From: Chryseobacterium sp.
Lineage (GTDB): Bacteria > Bacteroidota > Bacteroidia > Flavobacteriales > Weeksellaceae
NCBI GenBank assembly: GCA_027492795.1
Contig: JAPUEB010000024.1
Span: 62,001-126,000, forward strand
Length of the DNA: 64,000 nt
Direction: 5' to 3'
The notes below the pieces were generated by a model. That model was not told the origin of the DNA and searched no databases. It saw nothing but the letters and a program-made list of their open reading frames with translations. This document shows, in pieces, positions 1-8,078 of this stretch (positions are counted from its first letter, which is position 1; every line of letters starts with the position of its first letter). The translations under genes were made by a program, and so were the position numbers.

Positions 1-2313
1 TACAGAAGATTGGTAATGATGTATGCCGATGTTGTTGTAGAAAAAGCCGGAGGAATGGAACCTGCAAAAGGAAAAGGAATCCGTAAACTGATGGACGAAC
101 GTTTGGAGGAAATGAAAAAGAAAAAAGGCGTAGAATTGGATACAGAACTTTCTGCCGACGATTTGAAAAAATTAGTAAAAGAATTTAAAGAATTAACCAA
201 AAAACATCTAAAAGTAGAATTCCCGGAAAATCCTTGGGATCAATTGATGGGCGGCGTTGGAGCAGTTTTCGCTTCTTGGAACGGAAAACGCGCCATTGAA
301 TACCGAAGAATTGAAAGAATTCCTGATGATTGGGGAACTGCCGTGAACGTTCAGGCGATGGTTTTCGGAAATATGGGCGAAGATTCCTGTACAGGTGTTG
401 CGTTCACGAGAAATCCTGGAAATGGAGACGACCATTTTTATGGAGAATATTTAATAAACGCTCAAGGTGAAGACGTTGTTGCGGGAATCAGAACGCCGGC
501 TCCAATTAATGAAACTTCCAAAAACGACCATTCTAAAGATTTGCTGACTTTGGAAAAATTTATGCCGAAACAATACAAAGAACTCGATGAATATCAGCAA
601 AAATTAGAAAAACATTACAAAGACATGCAGGATATTGAGTTTACCATCGAGAAAGGTAAATTGTTTATGTTGCAGTGCAGAGTTGGAAAAAGAAATGGAG
701 TTGCCGCTGTGAAAATGGCTGCAGATATGTTTAAAGAAAAATTAATTGACGCCGATACTGCAGTAATGAGAGTAGGTCCAAATCAGTTGGTAGAACTTCT
801 TTTACCAATGATTGATCCTGAAGAAGAAAAGAAAAACAAACCTATCGCAAAAGGACTTCCTGCAGGACCTGGAGGTGCTGTTGGTCGCGTGATTTTCTCA
901 TCTGAAGAAGCCGTTCTTTGGGGATTGAGAGGTGAAAAAGTAATCTTGGTTCGTGAAGAAACTTCTCCTGAAGATGTGGACGGAATGCACAAATCTCAAG
1001 CAATTTTAACGACAAAAGGAGGAATGACTTCTCACGCCGCACTCGTTGCGAGAGGTTGGGGAAAATGCTGTATCGTTGGGTGTAACGACATTGAAATTCA
1101 CGAAAAAGAAAAATATTTCGTAACAAAAGACGGCAAAAAAATCCATGAAGGAGAATGGTTGACATTGAACGGAACAAAAGGTGTTGCTTATGAAGGCGTT
1201 TTAGAACTTTCTAACGTTGATTTAAATAAAAACGCATCTTATCAATCTTTAATGAAATTGGTGGATAAAGCCAAAACTTTAGGCGTAAGAACCAATGCAG
1301 ATACTCCGAAAGATGCTGAACAAGCGAATTATTTTGGAGCAGAAGGAATTGGATTGTTCAGAACTGAACATATGTTCTACGGAGAAGGCAGCGAAAAACC
1401 ATTATTCTTACTCAGAAAAATGATTATGAGCACCACCGTTAAAGAACGTAAATCCGCTTTGAATGAATTATTCAAATATGTTAAAAAAGATATCAAAGCA
1501 ACCTTGGAAGTAATGCACGGGAATCCTGTGACGATTCGTTTGCTTGATCCACCTTTACATGAATTTGTTCCTCACGATAAAGAAAAATTGCAGGAATTGG
1601 CGAAAGAATTAGGCGTAAGAATGAGCGTTTTGAACAGAAGAATCCTTGCCCTTCACGAAAACAACCCAATGTTGGGACATAGAGGTGTTCGTTTAGGTGT
1701 TTCTTACCCAGAAATTACCGAAATGCAGGTTCGCGCCATTTTGGAAGCAGCAGGTGAACTGCAAAAAGATGGCAAAAAAGCCTTCCCAGAAATTATGATT
1801 CCTGTGGTAATGGGACGTCACGAACTTCGCCACCAGAAAGAAATCGTGGACAAAGTGTATACCGAAGTTTTAGAAAAATTAGTTTTGAAAAACATTCCGT
1901 ATATGTATGGAACGATGATTGAAACTCCAAGAGCCGCACTGAAAGGCGATTCTATGGCGATGGTTGCCGATTTCTTCAGTTTTGGAACGAATGACTTAAC
2001 GCAAATGTCTTTCGGTTTCTCAAGAGACGATATCGGTGGATTTTTACCAAAATATTTGGACTTAAAATTATTGCCAGAAGATCCATTCGTTTCCATTGAC
2101 CAAACTGGTGTTGGTGAATTGATTAGAATTGGTGTGGAAAAGGGTAGAGGAATCAAAAAATCTTTGAAAGTCGGAATCTGCGGTGAACATGGCGGTGATC
2201 CAGAATCCGTGAAATTCTGTCACAGATTAGGATTGAATTACGTTTCTTGTTCTCCTTTCCGAGTTCCAATTGCGAGATTGGCTGCTGCGCAGGCTGCAAT
2301 TGAGGATAAATAG
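1..2313 (+). CDS. ppdK: Pyruvate, phosphate dikinase (5'-truncated by window edge)
   Basis: This enzyme interconverts pyruvate + ATP + phosphate and phosphoenolpyruvate + AMP + diphosphate in the cytoplasm. The reading frame is open to base 1 (YRRLVMMYADVV), so the N-terminal part of the ATP-grasp domain lies outside the window; about 770 of the usual 870-910 residues are present. Visible landmarks are the swivelling phosphohistidine domain with GGMTSHAALVARG (catalytic His codon at 1033), the PEP/pyruvate-binding barrel with FGTNDLTQM, the C-terminal CGEHGGDP signature, and the catalytic Cys in SCSPFRVPIARLAAAQA. The gene stands alone and is followed by strong hairpins. The PPDK signatures separate it from PEP synthase and enzyme I. 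Identity is very sure; the true start is not visible. Confidence 0.97.
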   Translation, partial: YRRLVMMYADVVVEKAGGMEPAKGKGIRKLMDERLEEMKKKKGVELDTELSADDLKKLVKEFKELTKKHLKVEFPENPWDQLMGGVGAVFASWNGKRAIEYRRIERIPDDWGTAVNVQAMVFGNMGEDSCTGVAFTRNPGNGDDHFYGEYLINAQGEDVVAGIRTPAPINETSKNDHSKDLLTLEKFMPKQYKELDEYQQKLEKHYKDMQDIEFTIEKGKLFMLQCRVGKRNGVAAVKMAADMFKEKLIDADTAVMRVGPNQLVELLLPMIDPEEEKKNKPIAKGLPAGPGGAVGRVIFSSEEAVLWGLRGEKVILVREETSPEDVDGMHKSQAILTTKGGMTSHAALVARGWGKCCIVGCNDIEIHEKEKYFVTKDGKKIHEGEWLTLNGTKGVAYEGVLELSNVDLNKNASYQSLMKLVDKAKTLGVRTNADTPKDAEQANYFGAEGIGLFRTEHMFYGEGSEKPLFLLRKMIMSTTVKERKSALNELFKYVKKDIKATLEVMHGNPVTIRLLDPPLHEFVPHDKEKLQELAKELGVRMSVLNRRILALHENNPMLGHRGVRLGVSYPEITEMQVRAILEAAGELQKDGKKAFPEIMIPVVMGRHELRHQKEIVDKVYTEVLEKLVLKNIPYMYGTMIETPRAALKGDSMAMVADFFSFGTNDLTQMSFGFSRDDIGGFLPKYLDLKLLPEDPFVSIDQTGVGELIRIGVEKGRGIKKSLKVGICGEHGGDPESVKFCHRLGLNYVSCSPFRVPIARLAAAQAAIEDK

Positions 2314-2321
2314 GCTTTAGG

Positions 2322-2354
2322 AGACCTTATAGGTTTCGGAAACCTATAAGGTCT
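2322..2354. repeat. Perfect 15-bp palindrome after ppdK
   Basis: Arms 2322-2336 and 2340-2354 (AGACCTTATAGGTTT and its exact complement) are separated by three bases. No T-run follows, so it is more like a dispersed intergenic palindrome than a simple terminator. It is the first of three hairpins in a row. Confidence 0.7.
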
Positions 2355-2377
2355 AAAAATAATTCTTCAATAAAAAT

Positions 2378-2410
2378 AAACCTTCAAGGTTTTTAAAACC
2401 TTGAAGGTTT
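2378..2410. repeat. Perfect 16-bp palindrome (CCTTGAAGG type)
   Basis: Arms 2378-2393 and 2395-2410 are exact complements around one base (AAACCTTCAAGGTTTT). The layout is like the preceding palindrome but the sequence differs. It is likely a dispersed flavobacterial intergenic repeat; function unknown. Confidence 0.7.
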
Positions 2411-2419
2411 GGATATTAA

Positions 2420-2449
2420 GACTTCCAAATGTGGAGGTCCTTTTTTTTT
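2420..2449 (+). terminator. Rho-independent terminator of ppdK
   Basis: A 7-bp stem (GACTTCC/GGAGGTC, one G-T wobble) with a 6-base loop is followed by a run of nine or ten T. It lies between ppdK and the next plus-strand gene. Confidence 0.7.
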
Positions 2450-2495
2450 GTTGAAACATTTTCATTAAATTTATTTCATTAAATTTTTTAAAAAA

Positions 2496-2939
2496 ATGGA
2501 AACTCCAAACATCACCAAAAAATATTCCAACGGCGAGATCAGCATTATTTGGAAACCAGCGCTTTGCATTCATTCCACCAATTGTTGGAAAGGACTTCCC
2601 GAAGTTTTCAAGCCTAGAGAAAAACCGTGGATCGTTCCTGAAAATGCCGATAGTGAAACCATTATTCAACACGTAAAAAACTGTCCAAGCGGAGCATTGT
2701 CTATTGAAAAAAAGGATGAGGTTTCAGCAGAAAATATTGTAGTAGAAGGAAAAAATATAGAACCTCTAAAAATGGACGTTACGCCAAACGGTCCAATTCT
2801 CATTCATGGAAATTGCAACATTAATTTTAATGGCGAAACCACCGAAAAATCTGGTGTTACGGCACTTTGCAGATGTGGTGCATCTTCAAACAAACCTTAT
2901 TGTGACGGGAGTCATGCAAAAATTGGCTTTCAGGGATAA
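2496..2939 (+). CDS. Divergent 4Fe-4S (YjdI-type) plus CDGSH iron-sulfur protein
   Basis: A 147-residue cytoplasmic protein with two iron-sulfur modules. Residues about 5-70 match the divergent mono-cluster ferredoxin domain (Fer4_19, as in E. coli YjdI), with conserved cysteines in CIHSTNC and VKNCPSGAL. Residues about 125-145 carry a CDGSH (mitoNEET-type) 2Fe-2S motif, CRCGASSNKPYCDGSH, with the expected three Cys and one His. The linker around residues 85-110 (ITPNGPILIHG-like) is usual for this pairing. The role is unknown; such proteins are thought to take part in electron transfer or cluster handling. It starts at an ATG after an A-rich stretch and ends in a perfect palindromic terminator. 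Confidence 0.88.
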   Translation: METPNITKKYSNGEISIIWKPALCIHSTNCWKGLPEVFKPREKPWIVPENADSETIIQHVKNCPSGALSIEKKDEVSAENIVVEGKNIEPLKMDVTPNGPILIHGNCNINFNGETTEKSGVTALCRCGASSNKPYCDGSHAKIGFQG

Positions 2940-2941
2940 AA

Positions 2942-2967
2942 AAATCCGCAGAAATTTCTGCGGATTT
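2942..2967. terminator. Perfect 26-bp palindromic terminator
   Basis: Exact 13-bp arms (AAATCCGCAGAAA/TTTCTGCGGATTT) start three bases after the CDGSH gene stop. Closely related hairpins recur at 3648-3675 and 4553-4580. Confidence 0.75.
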
Positions 2968-2977
2968 ATTGATTATA

Positions 2978-3006
2978 TCGTCATTACGAGCGTAGCGAAG
3001 TAATCT
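2978..3006. repeat. Dispersed intergenic repeat (GTCATTACGAGCGTAGCGAAG type)
   Basis: The segment CGTCATTACGAGCGTAGCG followed by AAGTAATC belongs to a short repeat type common in intergenic DNA of many bacteria. A second copy in the opposite orientation is at about 34387-34416 (TTGCTTCGCTCCGCTCGCAA then TGACG). No function can be assigned. Confidence 0.5.
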
Positions 3007-3055
3007 GCTGAATTTAACATCGCTATTTTCAGCTCTTTTTTATGTTTTCTAAAAA

Positions 3056-3529
3056 TTACTTTTTAGTCAATTTATATTCTTCTTTCATTACTTTATCGTC
3101 AAGTGAAGAAACCATCCAAACGTTGCCTTCGCCAACTTTGAAGATTTTCTGCAGTCCTTCTTTTTCACCGTTGTTCAAAGTGATGAAAGAACCGTCTTTG
3201 CTCCACGTAAAAGTTCCTTTTTCAGTAGTTTTTCCGTCTTTTTCTTCCAGATAATTTTCGTCCAAAGTGTAGGTTTTGTCTGAATTAAGCGTAAGCGTTG
3301 TTTCAATTCCTGGACAAGATGCGCAAGGTAATTTTCCGGTGTAAGTTCCGTTCCAATCTACTGAAGTTTCGGTAGTATCACCTTTTGCTACTGTTGCGGT
3401 GCTGTCGGTTTTTGGAGCTTCGGGAGCAACTTCGGCTGCAGGAGCATCGTTAGTTTTCACTTCTTCAGTTTTTTTGCATGAAGTTAAGGCAAGACCTGCT
3501 ACAAGAACAGGCAAAATGAACTTTTTCAT
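3056..3529 (-). CDS. NlpE-like (copper resistance protein N-terminal family) lipoprotein
   Basis: 157-residue predicted lipoprotein. The signal peptide ends in the lipobox LALTSC at about residues 13-18, followed by a charged, Ala/Glu/Pro-rich linker to about residue 55. The globular part (about 58-157) matches the NlpE N-terminal domain: WNGTYTGKLPCASCPGIETTLTLNSD with the CxxC pair, then a beta-rich tail (GTFTWSKDGSFITLN, FKVGEGNVWM). In E. coli NlpE signals to the Cpx system and was linked to copper tolerance; whether this homologue does so is unknown. It is monocistronic. Confidence 0.85.
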   Translation of the reverse strand: MKKFILPVLVAGLALTSCKKTEEVKTNDAPAAEVAPEAPKTDSTATVAKGDTTETSVDWNGTYTGKLPCASCPGIETTLTLNSDKTYTLDENYLEEKDGKTTEKGTFTWSKDGSFITLNNGEKEGLQKIFKVGEGNVWMVSSLDDKVMKEEYKLTKK

Positions 3530-3647
3530 AATAGATTTATAATGTTTTTTGATAACGGCAATTGATTATCAAATGTTATGCAAAATTTTCTGAAAACAAC
3601 ATTATTTTGAAAATTTAACATCTAACGAAAGCGTGTTAGTTAAAAGA

Positions 3648-3680
3648 AAATCCGCAGAATTTCTTCTACGGATTTGTTTT
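3648..3680 (-). terminator. Terminator of the 3687-4457 hydrolase gene
   Basis: A 12-bp stem (3648-3659 with 3664-3675, one wobble) and 4-base loop. Read on the minus strand it follows the hydrolase stop and leads into TTTTCTTTT. The stem-loop is identical to that at 4553-4580. Confidence 0.75.
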
Positions 3681-3686
3681 TTTAGA

Positions 3687-4457
3687 TTAAGGTTTCGTTT
3701 GGTTAATCATCCAGTTCAATATATTAACGGAGGTATCTTTATAAGCTAATTCGGGAACGTCGAAATGTGTTGCTCCAGTATAAATTTTTAATTGAGCATT
3801 TCCACCCAAATTATTTATCATAGTAACAATAGTGGTGCTGCTTGTAGGACTTACAATAGTGTCCGCTGAACCAACAACTGCCCAAACAGGAATATTTACA
3901 TAATTTGCAGAGTTGGAAACCGTCACGCTTCCGCTCAAAGGTGCAATACAACTAAATTTGGAACTGTAAGTTGCTCCCAAACTCCACGTTCCACTTCCGC
4001 CCAAACTGTGGCCAGTAAGACTGATTTTTTTGATGTTAATATTTTTGGCAGCCACCACATTATCAATCATTTGATTAAGGGATACTGCAATTTGCTCCCA
4101 AGTTTTATTTGCGGGACATTGTGGCATCAAAACATAAGCAGGAATATCAGCAATCGTTTTGTCATAAATAAATTTTGGAAGACTTCCACCAACAACCAAA
4201 GCCAAATCGCTTCCTCTGCCGCTTCCACCGTGAAGATAGATAATTAAAGGCATATTTGCAGTCGGATTTTTTGGTATGTAAAGCCAATAGCCAAGATTTC
4301 CATCATTTGCAGAAGAGAAAGAATTTTGTGTCATTGAAGCCTCAGAAGTTGGATTTAATGGAGTTGTATTTGTTACCTCATCATTTCTTGAACATGAAAA
4401 AAGTGCAAAAACAAGCATTAAGAAAATAGAAATTTGCTTTGTCATTAAGGGTTTCAT
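3687..4457 (-). CDS. Secreted alpha/beta-hydrolase lipoprotein (predicted esterase/peptidase)
   Basis: 256-residue predicted lipoprotein. I place the start at the ATG at 4457 because it directly precedes a signal peptide with lipobox (MKPLMTKQISIFLMLVFALF then SC); the longer frame to 4610 would run through the terminator of the upstream gene. The alpha/beta-hydrolase fold shows YLHGGSGRGSDL (oxyanion region), nucleophile GHSLGGSG, acid GSADTIVSP and catalytic His in GATHFDVPELAY. It resembles PHB-depolymerase/predicted-peptidase type enzymes; the substrate is unknown. It probably acts at the cell envelope. Confidence 0.85.
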   Translation of the reverse strand: MKPLMTKQISIFLMLVFALFSCSRNDEVTNTTPLNPTSEASMTQNSFSSANDGNLGYWLYIPKNPTANMPLIIYLHGGSGRGSDLALVVGGSLPKFIYDKTIADIPAYVLMPQCPANKTWEQIAVSLNQMIDNVVAAKNINIKKISLTGHSLGGSGTWSLGATYSSKFSCIAPLSGSVTVSNSANYVNIPVWAVVGSADTIVSPTSSTTIVTMINNLGGNAQLKIYTGATHFDVPELAYKDTSVNILNWMINQTKP

Positions 4458-4552
4458 TTTAGTTACTATTTTTTTAGAGAGATGAAAGTTAGAAAGGTTA
4501 AAAAAAATAGAGAATTTTCTTGAAAATACTACAATATTACATTCAGCAAAAA

Positions 4553-4580
4553 AAATCCGCAGAATTTCTTCTACGGATTT
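4553..4580 (-). terminator. Terminator of pruA
   Basis: A 12-bp stem-loop with the same sequence as the one at 3648-3675; on the minus strand it is followed by T8. It lies just downstream of the P5C dehydrogenase gene. Confidence 0.8.
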
Positions 4581-4622
4581 ATACATAATTTTGTAATCTT
4601 CGGACTTCAAACTTCGGACTTT

Positions 4623-6248
4623 TTACCCCAAAAACGGATACTTATAATCCTTCGGGCTCACAAATGTTTCTTTAATAGAACGCACAGAAACCCAACGCAA
4701 TAAATTCATTTTAGAACCTGCTTTGTCGTTGGTTCCAGAAGCTCTCGCTCCACCGAAAGGTTGTTGTCCTACAACTGCTCCAGTTGGTTTGTCGTTGATG
4801 TAGAAGTTTCCTGCTGCATTTTCCAAAGCGTGATAAGCTTCGTCAATTGCGTAACGGTTTTTCGCGAAGATAGAACCTGTTAAAGAATAAGGCGAAGTTT
4901 CATCAACCAATTTCAAAGTTTCTGCCCATTTTTTGTCTTCGTAAACGTAAATCGTCAAAATTGGACCGAAAATCTCTTCACACATCGATGAATATTGAGG
5001 ATTTGAAGTTTCAATTACCGTAGGTTCTACAAACCATCCTTTTTTATCATCACATTTCCCACCGAAAATTACTTTGGCATCTTTTGCTTTTTTTGCAGCT
5101 TCAATGTAAGATTTACATTTATCGAAAGAAGCTTGATGAATCACGGCATTCACAAAGTTGGAAGGATCTTCCGGAGAACCCATTTTGATGGATTTCAACT
5201 GGTCGCCCATAATTTTTTGAACGTCTTTCCACAAAGATTTTGGAACATAAGCTCTAGAAGCAGCTGAACATTTTTGTCCTTGATATTCAAAAGCTCCTCT
5301 CACCAAAGCAGTGGCAACAGCAGCTGCATCTGCACTTGGATGAACCATCACGAAGTCTTTTCCGCCGGTTTCGCCTACAATTCTTGGGTAAGTTTTGTAT
5401 TTGTGGATGTTGTCGCCAATCATTTTCCACATTCCTTGGAAAACGGAAGTAGAACCTGTAAAATGAAGTCCTGCAAAATCTGGATGAGAAAGCACTTTTT
5501 CCGCAGTTTTTGCTCCAGGTGTATAAATTAAGTTAATCACACCATCAGGAAGTCCTGCTTCTTTGAAAATTTCCATGATTACTTGCGCAGAATATACTTG
5601 AGAATGAGAAGGTTTCCAAACGACAACATTTCCCATCATCGCCATACAACTTGGCAAATTTCCGGCAATTGCGGTAAAATTAAATGGAGTTACGGCAAAG
5701 CAAAACCCTTCCAATGGACGATATTCTGCCCTGTTCCAAATTCCTTCGCTCGAAACAGGCTGTTCCGCATACATTTCTGTCATAAATTCCACATTGAAAC
5801 GTAGGAAATCTATAAACTCACAAGCGGAATCTATTTCGGCCTGCATTACGTTTTTTCCTTGTCCAATCATGGTTGCAGCGTTCAGTTTGTCTCTGTAAGG
5901 ACCTGCCAATAAATCTGCAGCTTTCAGGAAAATGGAAGCTCTTTGTTCCCATCCTAAAGCGTTCCATTGTTTTTTTGCAGCCAATGCTGCTTCAATAGCT
6001 GCATCAACGTGGCTCATATCACCTTGATAATAAAAACCGAGGTCATGTTGGTGATCCTGTGGAGATTCTATTCGGGTTTTGTTTTTAGTTTTTACTTCTT
6101 TACCACCGATATACATTGGGATTTCCACTTTTTCCTTCCACATTTTTTTATAGGTAGAAATTAGGGATTTTACATCGGCAGAACCAGGTTCATAACTTCT
6201 TACGGGTTCATTAATAGCGTATGGAACTTGTGAAATAGCTTTTGACAT
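4623..6248 (-). CDS. pruA: L-glutamate gamma-semialdehyde (1-pyrroline-5-carboxylate) dehydrogenase
   Basis: 541-residue aldehyde dehydrogenase that oxidises glutamate semialdehyde/P5C to glutamate with NAD+, the second step of proline catabolism. It is the stand-alone (non-PutA) form of the usual length. Motifs: NAD-binding and fold core VVWKPSHSQVYSAQV and FTGSTSVF, general-base Glu in VGETGGKDF, catalytic Cys327 in GQKCSAASRAYVP, and C-terminal PFGGARASGTNDKAG. No proline dehydrogenase gene is nearby. A TAACTTTG -7 box lies on the minus strand at 6280-6287. Confidence 0.96.
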   Translation of the reverse strand: MSKAISQVPYAINEPVRSYEPGSADVKSLISTYKKMWKEKVEIPMYIGGKEVKTKNKTRIESPQDHQHDLGFYYQGDMSHVDAAIEAALAAKKQWNALGWEQRASIFLKAADLLAGPYRDKLNAATMIGQGKNVMQAEIDSACEFIDFLRFNVEFMTEMYAEQPVSSEGIWNRAEYRPLEGFCFAVTPFNFTAIAGNLPSCMAMMGNVVVWKPSHSQVYSAQVIMEIFKEAGLPDGVINLIYTPGAKTAEKVLSHPDFAGLHFTGSTSVFQGMWKMIGDNIHKYKTYPRIVGETGGKDFVMVHPSADAAAVATALVRGAFEYQGQKCSAASRAYVPKSLWKDVQKIMGDQLKSIKMGSPEDPSNFVNAVIHQASFDKCKSYIEAAKKAKDAKVIFGGKCDDKKGWFVEPTVIETSNPQYSSMCEEIFGPILTIYVYEDKKWAETLKLVDETSPYSLTGSIFAKNRYAIDEAYHALENAAGNFYINDKPTGAVVGQQPFGGARASGTNDKAGSKMNLLRWVSVRSIKETFVSPKDYKYPFLG

Positions 6249-6279
6249 ATCTTAATTTTTATAGATTTCTTAATTTTTA

Positions 6280-6287
6280 CAAAGTTA
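6280..6287 (-). promoter_or_regulatory. -7 element of pruA
   Basis: TAACTTTG on the minus strand, 31 bases before the pruA ATG. No good TTG -33 box at the right distance. Confidence 0.45.
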
Positions 6288-6494
6288 AGATTTTTGGGCG
6301 GATGTAAAAAGTAATATGAATTACTAAAACTAAAGTATATAAAGACATTTTAGTGATTTTTTAAATGTTGGGTAAATTTTGAAGTTTGAATTTGGAATTG
6401 AAAGTGTCTATGCTTCTAATCTTTTTATTGTTAATGATATTGATTTTACTAAAATTGATTTCTTAATTTACGTAACCACATTTTCAAATTTCAT

Positions 6495-6502
6495 TATTTT
6501 TG
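6495..6502 (+). promoter_or_regulatory. -7 element of prfB
   Basis: TATTTTTG ends four bases before the prfB ATG at 6507, so the transcript probably starts at or very near the start codon (leaderless). No clear TTG -33 box. Confidence 0.5.
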
Positions 6503-6506
6503 CAAA

Positions 6507-7616
6507 ATGATTCAAGCCGAACAATTTAAAGATATAAAAACCAGAATTGAGGATTTGCACAAGTTTCTTCAGATTGAAAAGAAGAAAATTGAAATTTCCA
6601 ACGATGATGAAAAAACCGCAGCACCCGAATTTTGGAACAACGCAAAGGAAGCCGAAACCTTTCTGAAACAACTCCGTTCCAAGAAAAAATGGGTGAATGA
6701 TTATGGAGAAATCAACACTCAGTTTGAAGATTTGCAGGTTTTAATGGAATTCGCCAAAGAAGACGCCGATTCTGAAAAAGAATTGGAAGAGCAGTTTCCG
6801 CAATTGGTGGAAAAAATTGAAAATCTGGAATTCAAAAATATGCTTTCCAACGAAGGCGATGAACTTTCGGCGGTTTTACAAATAACTGCAGGAGCAGGAG
6901 GAACAGAGTCTTGTGATTGGGCGTCAATGTTGATGAGAATGTATAAGATGTGGGCGGAAAAACAAGGCTACAAAATCCGAGAGCTGAATTTTCAGGAAGG
7001 GGATGTTGCGGGAGTGAAAACCGTGACTTTGGAAATTGAAGGTGAATTTGCGTTCGGATATTTGCGCGGTGAAAACGGTGTTCATCGGTTGGTGAGAATT
7101 TCTCCTTTCGACAGTAATGCGAAACGTCATACAAGTTTTGTTTCGGTTTATGTGTATCCTTTGGTTGATGACACGATTGAAATTAACATCAATCCGGCAG
7201 ATATTTCCTTTGAAACGATGCGAAGTTCCGGAGCCGGCGGACAAAACGTCAATAAAGTTGAAACCGCAGTTCGTCTTCGTCACGCACCCACAGGAATTAT
7301 TATTGAAAACTCCGAAAGCCGTTCCCAACTTCAAAATAAGGAAAAAGCAATGCAGTTGCTACGTTCCAGATTGTACGAAATGGAATTGGAAGAACGAATG
7401 AAAGCCCGTAACGAAATTGAAGCTGGAAAAATGAAAATAGAATGGGGCAGCCAAATCCGAAATTACGTGATGCATCCTTATAAATTGGTAAAAGACGTTC
7501 GCTCTGGTTATGAAACTTCCGACGTTGAAGGTGTGATGAACGGAAATTTAACACCGTTTTTGAAAGCATTTTTGATGGCGGATGGAACTTCGGTTTCGGA
7601 TGATTTGGAGTTTTAA
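6507..7616 (+). CDS. prfB: Peptide chain release factor 2
   Basis: 369-residue class I release factor for UAA/UGA. The tripeptide SPF at residues 199-201 marks RF2 rather than RF1, and GGQ at 244-246 ([20 protein letters not shown]) is the peptidyl-tRNA hydrolysis loop. The coiled N-terminal domain is at about 1-110. The gene is one uninterrupted frame: where E. coli has CUU-UGA with a +1 programmed frameshift, this gene reads CTT CAG (L21-Q22, HKFLQIE), so the autoregulatory frameshift is absent. The ATG at 6507 lies four bases after a -7 box. Confidence 0.96.
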   Translation: MIQAEQFKDIKTRIEDLHKFLQIEKKKIEISNDDEKTAAPEFWNNAKEAETFLKQLRSKKKWVNDYGEINTQFEDLQVLMEFAKEDADSEKELEEQFPQLVEKIENLEFKNMLSNEGDELSAVLQITAGAGGTESCDWASMLMRMYKMWAEKQGYKIRELNFQEGDVAGVKTVTLEIEGEFAFGYLRGENGVHRLVRISPFDSNAKRHTSFVSVYVYPLVDDTIEININPADISFETMRSSGAGGQNVNKVETAVRLRHAPTGIIIENSESRSQLQNKEKAMQLLRSRLYEMELEERMKARNEIEAGKMKIEWGSQIRNYVMHPYKLVKDVRSGYETSDVEGVMNGNLTPFLKAFLMADGTSVSDDLEF

Positions 7617-8063
7617 GTTTGGTGCAAAGTTGATGCAAGTTGCAATTGGTGCAAAACAGATTTTACAAATATAATTTTTGAGGTCATTAGTTAATTACAT
7701 ACGATAATGATATTTTAACATTGATTATCAAGCAAATACAAAGATATACGCAAAATTTGTCATGCTGAAAGCATCTCTAAAAAGATTATTTAGATTCCTA
7801 CGGAATGACAAACCCTATGTTTATAGGGATTATTAAGTATGAAGTTAAGTTATGACCTCTATATAATTTTTTTTAAACTTTTCCTTAGTATTGCCTTGCA
7901 GAACATCTTTGATGTTCCTTTGTATATCTTATTTTTTTCAAAGAATTAAAAAAAACTTTGTCTGTCTTTGCGTTAAAGCAATTCCCGCAGATTTTGCAGA
8001 TTTTTTAAAATGAATTTTGTCTGTCTTCGCAATAAAAAATTCGTGCATTCGTGGCAAATTCTC
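7617..8063. other. Intergenic region with decayed dispersed repeats
   Basis: No convincing gene. It holds an imperfect GTCATGCTGAAAGCATCTC ... GGAATGACA inverted arrangement (7758-7810), two related stretches reading TTTGTCTGTCTT(T/C)GC (about 7957 and 8018), and ATTCGTGCATTCGTGGCAAA (8040-8059), which partly resembles 11153-11195. These look like remnants of short intergenic repeats. Confidence 0.4.
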
Positions 8064-8071
8064 TATTTTTG
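8064..8071 (+). promoter_or_regulatory. -7 element before the sterol-desaturase-family gene
   Basis: TATTTTTG seven bases before the ATG at 8079; no TTG -33 box seen. Confidence 0.4.
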
Positions 8072-8078
8072 AAATGCA

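Noticed and set aside
4458-4610. Longer N-terminus of the hydrolase lipoprotein
   Set aside because: It would include the pruA terminator, and the signal peptide begins at 4457.
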